From positions 1-8,369 of the forward strand of contig QAKL01000062.1 in NCBI GenBank assembly GCA_003343815.1: 8,369 nt of DNA, given 5' to 3'. The notes under the pieces were generated by a model that saw only the letters and a list, made by a program, of their open reading frames with translations, was not told where the DNA came from and did not search any database. Made by a program: the position numbers and the translations under genes. Numbering within the stretch: position 1 is the stretch's first letter; each line of letters begins with the position of its first letter. Source of the stretch: Clostridiales bacterium (lineage in GTDB: Bacteria; Bacillota; Peptococcia; Peptococcales; Peptococcaceae). Below, piece after piece: positions 1 through 4,982 of the stretch.

Positions 1-476
1 GTATCGGTAAAGGTTAATTCGTTTGCAGCGGAGTTCACCTGATTTTCTTTACCTAAAATTTTAATCAATAATTTAGTGATCCACTCACGGCTGGCGGCTT
101 GATTATGCGAAAAATCCTCCGCATCAATCAAATCGGAGTTATACGCCACTACTGCCGTTTCGTATGCTCCGCTCCAGTCAGGTATCGTAAACGGCAAATA
201 TTCACCTTTAGCTACCTGAGCCGTCTTGGAGTCCAGACCCATAATACGCACCGCCAGGCAGATAGCCTCAAATTCGGTGATGTTATTGTCAGGATGAACG
301 GTGTTGTCCTCATAGCCTGCAATAATATTTTGGGCACTCATTTTGTAGATACTTTGATATGCCCAGTGATCAGTGGCTAAATCGCTGTAGCGTACATTAG
401 CTGCCATGGCGGCAGTTGATGAAAAGCAAATCAGCAAAACCAAGGTCACAATAATTGTCAGTTTATTTTTTTTCAT
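1..476 (-). CDS. SLH-domain exported protein, N-terminal part (runs off left edge)
   Basis: The frame opens at ATG 476-474 and stays open to base 1, giving 158 complete codons with the C-terminus outside the window. AAAGGGG lies 7 nt before the start. Residues 1-25 form a Sec signal peptide: MKKNK, then a hydrophobic core (about 6-20), then a probable cleavage site AMA|AN. Residues 29-78 match an SLH domain (YSDLATDHWA, a GYEDNT turn, then NITEFEA where the family usually has iTR.E). Residues 95-141 look like a second SLH repeat (IPDW...AYETAV...SREWITKLL), and a third seems to begin at ANELTFTD. SLH domains anchor proteins to pyruvylated secondary cell-wall polymer, or to peptidoglycan in Negativicutes. 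The rest of the protein is not visible, so an enzymatic or S-layer role cannot be assigned. It is divergent from the HPP gene. Confidence 0.9.
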   Translation of the reverse strand, partial: MKKNKLTIIVTLVLLICFSSTAAMAANVRYSDLATDHWAYQSIYKMSAQNIIAGYEDNTVHPDNNITEFEAICLAVRIMGLDSKTAQVAKGEYLPFTIPDWSGAYETAVVAYNSDLIDAEDFSHNQAASREWITKLLIKILGKENQVNSAANELTFTD

Positions 477-547
477 TGGTATTCCCCTTTCGTTTTTTTG
501 ACGCAAAATTTTAGCGATTTAATTATTTTTTATAATTTTATGGATTT

Positions 548-556
548 ATTATAGCA
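548..556 (-). promoter_or_regulatory. Extended -10 promoter for the SLH gene
   Basis: On the minus strand the sequence reads TGCTATAAT, a perfect TATAAT (548-553) with the TGN extension typical of Gram-positive extended -10 promoters. No good TTGACA-like -35 lies 16-18 bp upstream, which fits an extended -10 type. Predicted transcription start is near 541, leaving a roughly 65-nt AT-rich leader before the SLH start codon. On the plus strand, TATACT at 575-580 could be the -10 for the divergent HPP gene, but its -35 is poor. Confidence 0.5.
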
Positions 557-633
557 CATTTTCTGCCTATGCGTTATACTAAAAAGACATTCTTAAAACT
601 TTCTTGTCATTTCGTTAACTATAGGAGGATGAA

Positions 634-1155
634 ATGGTTTCGTTTCGTTGGTATGAGATATTAACATATCTTAAAAAGCATATTTTTCGCAAGGTTCCTC
701 TTTCGGAAATTATCGGCACGGCTATAGGCTGCTTTTTTGGTTTGGGATTGGTGTCGTACATCACTATGCAGCAGCACCTGCCATTATTAATCGCTTCATT
801 TGGCGCGACCTCGCTTTTGATTTTTTCCGCTCCGTCCGCTCCGATGGCGCAGCCGCGCAATGTTATCGGCGGGCACGTCATCGCCGCAATCATCGGCGTC
901 ACCTGCTATAAGCTTTTTGGTCTAAGCTGGTTGTCGATAACTTTAGCCGCTACTTTGGCGATTATCGCCATGATGTTAACCGATACGGCACATCCGCCGG
1001 GCGGGGCGACGGCATTAGTCGCGATTATGGGAGAGGCTGACTACAGCTTTGTTTTTACGCCGATTCTTTTCGGTGCGCTGATCTTAGTCTGTATCGCCGT
1101 CATCGTCAATCAGTTCGTCCCCGGACGCGAATATCCGACACACCGCAAAAAATGA
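634..1155 (+). CDS. HPP family integral membrane protein
   Basis: A 173-residue protein with about four hydrophobic segments (near residues 24-45, 48-66, 79-115 and 138-161). It carries the family hallmarks: SFGATSLLIF followed by SAPMAQPRNVIGGH at 55-81, and AHPPGGATAL at 119-128, the HPP signature, just after an M-LTDT segment. A strong AGGAGG (623-628) sits 5 nt before the ATG, fixing the start. The family is a small inner-membrane protein; plant and cyanobacterial members have been linked to nitrite transport, but the substrate in Firmicutes is not established and nothing nearby concerns nitrogen. Some homologues carry C-terminal CBS domains; this one ends at the short RKK tail without them, so it is the minimal form. 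It is flanked by a divergent SLH gene and convergent comF, so it is probably monocistronic. Confidence 0.93.
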   Translation: MVSFRWYEILTYLKKHIFRKVPLSEIIGTAIGCFFGLGLVSYITMQQHLPLLIASFGATSLLIFSAPSAPMAQPRNVIGGHVIAAIIGVTCYKLFGLSWLSITLAATLAIIAMMLTDTAHPPGGATALVAIMGEADYSFVFTPILFGALILVCIAVIVNQFVPGREYPTHRKK

Positions 1156-1192
1156 ATTTTCATGCATTAATTTGCATAAATATCTGCCGTTC

Positions 1193-1211
1193 AGTCACTG
1201 TTTCTGTGACT
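1193..1211. repeat. Small inverted repeat after the HPP gene
   Basis: AGTCAC (1193-1198) and GTGACT (1206-1211) are perfect complements separated by 7 nt. It lies 38 nt past the HPP stop codon and could be a weak RNA hairpin. The downstream bases CGCGTTTAAG are not a proper T tract, so terminator function is doubtful. Confidence 0.4.
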
Positions 1212-1237
1212 CGCGTTTAAGTGCACATATTCATTTG

Positions 1238-1281
1238 TTATCCACAGCTGTGTATCATTAAGCTGTGGATATTGTGTATAA
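1238..1281. promoter_or_regulatory. DnaA-box cluster (putative DnaA-binding site)
   Basis: Four 9-mers matching the bacterial DnaA box TTATNCACA lie within 44 bp. They are TTATCCACA at 1238-1246 (+, perfect), TGATACACA at 1249-1257 (-, one mismatch), ATATCCACA at 1264-1272 (-, one mismatch) and TTATACACA at 1273-1281 (-, perfect). A weaker fifth candidate, AAATCCACA, is at 1316-1324 (-, two mismatches). Boxes 1 and 2 face each other across 2 bp; boxes 3 and 4 abut head to tail. No dnaA, dnaN, gyrB or rnpA is near, and no DnaA-trio repeat was recognised, so this resembles a non-origin DnaA-box cluster, as known in Bacillus subtilis intergenic regions and E. coli datA, more than a standard oriC. 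Binding is inferred, not shown. Confidence 0.6.
1239..1271. repeat. Perfect 11-bp inverted repeat with 11-nt loop
   Basis: TATCCACAGCT (1239-1249) and AGCTGTGGATA (1261-1271) are exact reverse complements around the spacer GTGTATCATTA. The arms contain DnaA-box-like sequence in opposite orientations, so the symmetry may reflect protein binding sites rather than RNA folding. CACAGCTGTG (1243-1252) is also a perfect 10-bp palindrome. There is no T run after either arm. Confidence 0.8.
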
Positions 1282-1375
1282 CCGCTCATATATTCGATCA
1301 AATCGCTCAATTTATTGTGGATTTCTTGTTGAAAAGCCCAAAGACAAGCAATTTTGAGTCTATAATTCAGCGACA

Positions 1376-1429
1376 GTTGCGGCACTATTTTTTATGCATT
1401 TTCTGCATATTTAATCAATTTTCCGCAAC
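1376..1429. repeat. Nested inverted repeats near the comF 3' end
   Basis: An outer pair, GTTGCGG (1376-1382) and CCGCAAC (1423-1429), encloses an inner pair TATGCA (1393-1398) and TGCATA (1404-1409) with a 5-nt loop. On the plus strand the outer arm is followed by AATTTTT. It could fold in RNA, but the long internal loops make a factor-independent terminator weak at best. Confidence 0.4.
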
Positions 1430-1464
1430 AATTTTTCACCATTTGTTCATCTCGCGAAAACCTG

Positions 1465-2181
1465 CTAATGCCCACTATCAACACCGTTACATACGGTAAG
1501 GGCAAAAATATCCTCCCCGGAATACTCGTGCAAAATTTGCGCGCAAGCTGCCAATGTAGCTCCGGTCGTACAAATATCGTCCACTAAAATGATCTTTTTA
1601 CCCTTAATTTTTTCCGGATGCTTGATGCTAAGCGCATCGTTTAGATTGTTCCTCCGCTCTTCGCGGGACAAAGTGCTTTGCTTTGGCGTATTTTTAATTT
1701 TAACCAAAACGTTGTCAGCATAGGGAAGATTTAAGTTTTTGGCGATTTCTTTGGCTAAAAGCGCGCTTTGGTTGAATCCGCGCTCAGCTAATCTTTCTTT
1801 GGAAATCGGTACCGGGATCACGATTTCGCCTGATTTATCGGCTAAATCAGCCAGCATACTGCCTAACATCTGTGCCAGCCACGGCTGCGCGCGGAATTTA
1901 AAACTCAAAAGCACCTGCCGATACTCTTTTTCATACGGCCAAAGGCTTTTATTATTTTTGAGATATGGTGGCCAGTTTTGGTGATTTAAGCAGTGCTCCT
2001 CATCGGTGCCAAATGTTCCGCAGCGCGCACAGCGCAAATGCTCGGCATAAAAGCTTGCTAATTTTTCGCGGCATTCCTCGCAAATCATCAGCTCGCTTTG
2101 TTTTTTTTCACACAAAGGACAAATTCGCGGCGACGGGAAAATCATTTCCCACAAAGATTCACTGAAACTTTTACGGCGCAT
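1465..2181 (-). CDS. comF: ComF family phosphoribosyltransferase-like protein
   Basis: A 238-residue protein, normal length for ComF/ComFC/GntX. The N-terminus has a zinc-ribbon-like cysteine set: CPLC (21-24), CEEC (34-37), CARC (51-54), with C64 nearby. It is followed by the WPYEKEYRQVLLSFKF block (81-96), RGFNQS (134-139) and the PKQSTLSREERRNNL block. The type I phosphoribosyltransferase PRPP loop is ILVDDICTTGAT (198-209). In naturally competent Firmicutes ComFC supports uptake or integration of transforming DNA; the reaction is not settled. Here it stands alone, without comFA. Start ATG 2181-2179 is preceded by AAAGGGGAG with 8-nt spacing. This leader and start codon lie under the opposing SigE-like promoter of the ferritin-like gene. 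No good comF promoter was recognised. The stop is TAG. Confidence 0.92.
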   Translation of the reverse strand: MRRKSFSESLWEMIFPSPRICPLCEKKQSELMICEECREKLASFYAEHLRCARCGTFGTDEEHCLNHQNWPPYLKNNKSLWPYEKEYRQVLLSFKFRAQPWLAQMLGSMLADLADKSGEIVIPVPISKERLAERGFNQSALLAKEIAKNLNLPYADNVLVKIKNTPKQSTLSREERRNNLNDALSIKHPEKIKGKKIILVDDICTTGATLAACAQILHEYSGEDIFALTVCNGVDSGH

Positions 2182-2206
2182 ATTTATCTCTCCCCTTTCA
2201 TATTAT
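2178..2206 (+). promoter_or_regulatory. SigE-type (mother-cell) promoter of the ferritin-like gene
   Basis: GCATATT (2178-2184) fits the Bacillus SigE -35 consensus KMATATT exactly. After a 14-bp spacer, CATATTAT (2199-2206) agrees with the -10 CATACAAT at 6 of 8 positions. Predicted start near 2213 leaves a roughly 25-nt leader containing GGAGGG. The -35 covers the comF start codon and the spacer covers the comF Shine-Dalgarno sequence. SigE use is inferred from the consensus only. Confidence 0.6.
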
Positions 2207-2237
2207 GTACCAATTTTGAAGATACGGAGGGAAATTT

Positions 2238-2768
2238 ATGCAGGAAAATAATTTTTCTAACGGAAATATAGCTTACAGCGCCCAGAGCGCATATCCCGAA
2301 ATAATCGTAAGCGAAATCAATCTGACTTACGCGCATATCTTATCGCAAAACTTATTTGCGCAGAAAGGCGAAATGACCGCGGTCAATCAGTATATTTATC
2401 AAAGTTGGCATATTTTTGAGGAAAACTGCGGCATTTCTTTAAGTGACTTTTTTCAAAATCTCGCCAAAGTCGAAATGCGCCATATGAATTTTTTAGGGCA
2501 AATGATTTGCTGCTTGGGACTTAATCCTTGCTGCTATGCGATGATCGGCGCCCATCCCAAACCATGGAACGGCACCTATTTAAGCTACGGCATCAATTTA
2601 AAAGAGCTGGTGCAGCTTAATTTAGCGAGCGAAAAGCTCACTATCCAAAATTACCGCAAAGCCATAACGCAAATTGACGATAGGAAGATCAATGCCGTTT
2701 TAGAGCGTATTTGCTTGGATGAAGAAATTCATGTTGAGCTTTTTGAGCAGCTTTTAACGCGGATTTAA
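2238..2768 (+). CDS. Ferritin-like diiron protein, probably sporulation-associated
   Basis: A 176-residue protein with a four-helix ferritin/rubrerythrin-like pattern. A complete diiron ligand set is readable: E45 (QKGEMTA), E79 and H82 (EMRH), E132 (ASEKLT), E162 and H165 (EEIH), i.e. E, ExxH, E, ExxH. There is no rubredoxin CxxC tail. Six cysteines occur, including the pairs C91-C92 and C98-C99 in the B-C linker, which is unusual for ferritins. GGAGGG (2226-2231) lies 6 nt before the ATG. Family members act in oxygen or peroxide detoxification or iron handling; ferritin-like proteins such as CotJC are also found in spore coats. The SigE-like promoter suggests mother-cell expression, but coat location is inference. 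The gene ends 1 bp from the convergent coiled-coil gene. Confidence 0.8.
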   Translation: MQENNFSNGNIAYSAQSAYPEIIVSEINLTYAHILSQNLFAQKGEMTAVNQYIYQSWHIFEENCGISLSDFFQNLAKVEMRHMNFLGQMICCLGLNPCCYAMIGAHPKPWNGTYLSYGINLKELVQLNLASEKLTIQNYRKAITQIDDRKINAVLERICLDEEIHVELFEQLLTRI

Positions 2769-2769
2769 T

Positions 2770-3243
2770 TTATTCTTCCTCAGGAGCTAATTCGCCTAAA
2801 GTTTTCTGGATTTCTTCCTTGCCATCTTGGATGACATCGTAATAAATCGTCAGTTGTTTTTCGATTTTTTCCATGATGTCGTTGGCATACTGAAAAGCGC
2901 CGATGGTAATATCCTGAGCGTTTTTATTTGCTTCGGCAATAATTTCTTTGCCGCGTTCCTCGGACATTTTCACGATACGGCTTTCTTCGACGATGCGCAT
3001 GGCTTCGGTCTGCGCTTCGCTGATGATGCGCTCGTTTTCGGCAATGGCGTTGGATTTGATACGATCTTCTTCGCGTTTGATCCATTGCGCGTCGCGAATC
3101 TCCTGCGGGATGATCGTGCGCATTTGGTCAATTAAATTAAAGACTTCTTGCGGATCTACTAAGACTTTATCGCCGCTTAAAATAGTTTTTTTGCCTCCGG
3201 CGATCAGCTGCTCCAGCTGGTCTAATAAGCTTAAAATATCCAT
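2770..3243 (-). CDS. Small coiled-coil protein coupled to rsmD (ATPase-like, unknown function)
   Basis: A 157-residue soluble protein. The N-terminal part (1-50) is predicted helical with a short loop (GGKKTILSGDKVLVDPQEV). Residues 50-110 are a charged, Ala/Glu-rich heptad-like region (REEDRIKSNAIAENER, SEAQTEAMRIVEES), then helices ending in the acidic tail APEEE. Such proteins are often labelled ATPase, V-type ATPase subunit H or F0 subunit b by coiled-coil similarity, but no nucleotide-binding motif or membrane segment is present, so I would not accept those names. The start ATG 3243-3241 shares one base with the rsmD stop (TAATG), and AAAGGAGG lies 7 nt upstream inside rsmD, showing translational coupling. 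An in-frame codon 12 codons upstream lies in rsmD and is not the start. Confidence 0.82.
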   Translation of the reverse strand: MDILSLLDQLEQLIAGGKKTILSGDKVLVDPQEVFNLIDQMRTIIPQEIRDAQWIKREEDRIKSNAIAENERIISEAQTEAMRIVEESRIVKMSEERGKEIIAEANKNAQDITIGAFQYANDIMEKIEKQLTIYYDVIQDGKEEIQKTLGELAPEEE

Positions 3244-3821
3244 TACTGTTCCTCCTTTATGGCGGCATCTATATCCCAACTAAGCGTGGATATTTTACAA
3301 ATACCGTAATACTTTTCTTTTATTATTTGAAACGGGACTTTATCGAGCAAAACCTCCATTTCCCGCGGAGTTTCGGTCAAAATAAGCCCTTCTTTTTTGA
3401 GTAAATTTCCTGCGGCGATTTTTTCCAGCACATTTTGATACAATCCGGCTTGATATGGCGGATCGACATAAATCAAATCAAACTGCCGCTTTTCTCTGCC
3501 TAATTTTTCTAAACTCTGCAGACTGTCGCCTTTTAATAAAACGCATTTTTTCGCAAAGCCGCACAGCGCGATATTATCAATGATAGTTTTTTGCGCATCG
3601 CGGTCTTTTTCCAAAATTACCGCTTCTTTCGCGCCGCGGCTCACCGCCTCTAAAGCCATAGCTCCTGTGCCGCCGAAAACATCTAAAAATTCGCAATCGT
3701 AAATATACGCGTTTACGGCGCTGAATACCGCTTCTTTCACTTTATCGGCAGTCGGTCGGACTTTTAAGCCCTCCACCGCTTTTAATTTGCGCCCGCGGCA
3801 AGAACCTGCAATAATACGCAT
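3243..3821 (-). CDS. rsmD: 16S rRNA (guanine(966)-N(2))-methyltransferase RsmD
   Basis: A 192-residue Rossmann-fold methyltransferase of usual RsmD length. The family N-terminus is clear: MRIIAGSCRGRKL, then RPTADKVKEAVFS at 22-34. SAM-binding motif I is LDVFGGTGAMALEAVSRGA (46-64), and the catalytic motif IV is DPPY (120-123), the signature of exocyclic-amino N-methyltransferases. It methylates the N2 of G966 (E. coli numbering) in helix 31 of 16S rRNA using SAM, acting on the assembling 30S subunit. AGGTGA lies just before ATG 3821-3819. It is divergent from gpr and overlaps the following coiled-coil gene by one base. In many Firmicutes coaD follows rsmD; here it does not. I saw no clear SigA promoter in the 87-bp region shared with gpr. 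Confidence 0.95.
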   Translation of the reverse strand: MRIIAGSCRGRKLKAVEGLKVRPTADKVKEAVFSAVNAYIYDCEFLDVFGGTGAMALEAVSRGAKEAVILEKDRDAQKTIIDNIALCGFAKKCVLLKGDSLQSLEKLGREKRQFDLIYVDPPYQAGLYQNVLEKIAAGNLLKKEGLILTETPREMEVLLDKVPFQIIKEKYYGICKISTLSWDIDAAIKEEQ

Positions 3822-3854
3822 ATTTCACCTGCTTTCCGAAACTTGCTTTTTGAG

Positions 3855-3885
3855 CGGATAATTAATTATTTTTTTGCCTACACTA
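3855..3885 (+). promoter_or_regulatory. SigG/SigF-like forespore promoter of gpr
   Basis: CGGATA (3855-3860; TGAATA-like, GNATR core) is followed by an 18-bp spacer and TACACTA (3879-3885; 5 of 7 to CATACTA). The predicted start near 3892 leaves a leader of about 17 nt before the gpr ATG. In Bacillus subtilis gpr is transcribed in the forespore by SigF and SigG, so this match is in the expected place. A perfect 12-bp palindrome, ATAATTAATTAT, overlaps it at 3858-3869. Confidence 0.5.
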
Positions 3886-3908
3886 AGAAAAACAAACGAG
3901 GTGAAAAA

Positions 3909-4904
3909 ATGAATCGTTATCACACTACCTTGACATATTTAAAAAACAATAATATTTCCTATGATTTGGCGATTGAGGCGCATGATTTACTGCGCGCAGC
4001 CAGAGGTGGAGAAATCTCCGGCGTAAGCGTCGAAGAGCACGATTATCCGCAAGCTCAAGTTAAACTGGTTAAAATTTTAAATGAGCAAGGCGCATCGCAG
4101 ATGAATAAACCAATCGGCAGCTATTTAACAATTTCTTCTGACGTTTTATTCATCAATAATCGAAAGTATCATCAAAAATTAGCCGAAATTATCGCCCGTG
4201 AATTAACTGAGCTGCATTTTTTGCGCCCGGACGCATTGGTTTTGGTTGCAGGATTAGGCAACAGACGCGCCACACCTGATGCATTAGGTCCGCGCATCGC
4301 CGAGCAGATCATCGCGACCAGACATCTCCACGGGCGTGTGCCTGCGGAAATATTAGCTGGCGTGCGGCCTGTTGCCGCCTTAGCACCGAGCGTTTTGGGC
4401 ATAACCGGCATTGAAACGGCGGAAATGCTCAAAGCAGTCACCGATTTGATAAAGCCGGAATTATTAGTCGTCTGCGACGCTTTAGCCGCAGGCGACGTCA
4501 GTCGCATCGGCACTACTATTCAAATCGCCGACAGCGGGATCAATCCGGGCTCAGGTTTAGGCAACGAGCGCACCGCGATTAATCAATCCACGATGGGCGT
4601 GCCTGTTTTGGCTATCGGCGTCCCCACTGTCGTCAATGCCGCAGTTATCGCGCATAATATCTTAGAAAATTTTTTGGATGAATTAGAAGCGGAGCGACCC
4701 TTTGCTCAAATCAGAGATCAACTTTCTCCCGAGATATTCGAGCGTGCTGCGGCAGCTTCATTGCATCCCTATAACAATCGCTTAAATGTCACGCCTAAGG
4801 AAATTGATGATTTGATTAACAATACGGCAAGCGTTATCGCAAAAGCTTTAAGCCTTTATCTCCATCCCAACATGAATGCCGATTTCGCTGAAATATTTGT
4901 CTAA
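3909..4904 (+). CDS. gpr: Germination protease GPR (SASP-specific spore protease)
   Basis: A 331-residue aspartic-type protease of peptidase family A25. GPR is made in the forespore as an inactive zymogen, self-processes at its N-terminus, and degrades DNA-protecting small acid-soluble spore proteins on germination. The processing region is recognisable as YDLAIEAHDLL (18-28; TDLAxEA in homologues). Conserved blocks are GLGNRRATPDALGP (115-128), GVRPVAALAPSVLGITGIET (151-170), CDALAAGDVSRIGTTIQIAD (189-208), and GINPGSGLGNER with GVPVLAIGVPTVVNA (210-244). D124 and D190 correspond to the proposed catalytic aspartates. GAGGTGA (3898-3904) close to ATG 3909 fixes this start; an ATG-opened extension to 3843 has no ribosome site and would cross the promoter. 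It is somewhat shorter than the Bacillus protein (about 370 residues). The stop TAA lies at the edge of the terminator stem. Confidence 0.96.
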   Translation: MNRYHTTLTYLKNNNISYDLAIEAHDLLRAARGGEISGVSVEEHDYPQAQVKLVKILNEQGASQMNKPIGSYLTISSDVLFINNRKYHQKLAEIIARELTELHFLRPDALVLVAGLGNRRATPDALGPRIAEQIIATRHLHGRVPAEILAGVRPVAALAPSVLGITGIETAEMLKAVTDLIKPELLVVCDALAAGDVSRIGTTIQIADSGINPGSGLGNERTAINQSTMGVPVLAIGVPTVVNAAVIAHNILENFLDELEAERPFAQIRDQLSPEIFERAAAASLHPYNNRLNVTPKEIDDLINNTASVIAKALSLYLHPNMNADFAEIFV

Positions 4905-4942
4905 AAAAGAGGCTATCCCCATTTGGCGATAGCCTCTTTTTT
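4903..4942. terminator. Bidirectional intrinsic terminator between gpr and ftsZ
   Basis: AAAAAAGAGGCTATC (4903-4917) and GATAGCCTCTTTTTT (4928-4942) form a perfect 15-bp stem around a 10-nt loop. The plus strand ends in seven Ts and the minus strand also ends in a T run (the A run at 4903-4908), so it can stop both gpr and ftsZ transcripts. The gpr stop codon TAA (4902-4904) overlaps the stem base. Confidence 0.93.
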
Positions 4943-4982
4943 TACTCCTAAGCTCTCGCCAACGGTATATTTTCGGCTTGTC

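Larger units (their letters stand above)
1156..1464. other. 309-bp non-coding gap between convergent HPP and comF genes
   Basis: No convincing gene is present. Short open frames here have unlikely composition and no ribosome binding site. The stretch is AT-rich and dense in small symmetric elements: ATGCA/TGCAT at 1162-1177, AGTCAC/GTGACT at 1193-1211, an 11-bp perfect inverted repeat at 1239-1271, TATGCA/TGCATA at 1393-1409, and GTTGCGG/CCGCAAC at 1376-1429. DnaA-box-like 9-mers cluster at 1238-1281. None of the hairpins is GC-rich and directly followed by a long T run, so I do not call a canonical terminator for either convergent gene. Confidence 0.7.

Noticed and set aside
1376..1429. Intrinsic terminator for HPP or comF
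   Set aside because: The stem is short with long internal loops and only a weak following T tract; kept as a repeat only.
1156..1464. Chromosomal origin of replication (oriC)
   Set aside because: DnaA boxes are present, but there is no dnaA, dnaN or other origin-linked gene and no recognisable DnaA-trio; retained only as a DnaA-box cluster.
1221..1499. 92-residue open frame on the plus strand
   Set aside because: It runs from the DnaA-box region into the comF 3' end, has no ribosome binding site and has an unlikely composition rich in I, F, H and C.
3843..3908. N-terminal extension of gpr
   Set aside because: The ATG-opened extension lacks a ribosome site and covers the promoter; GAGGTGA before 3909 fits the family N-terminus.
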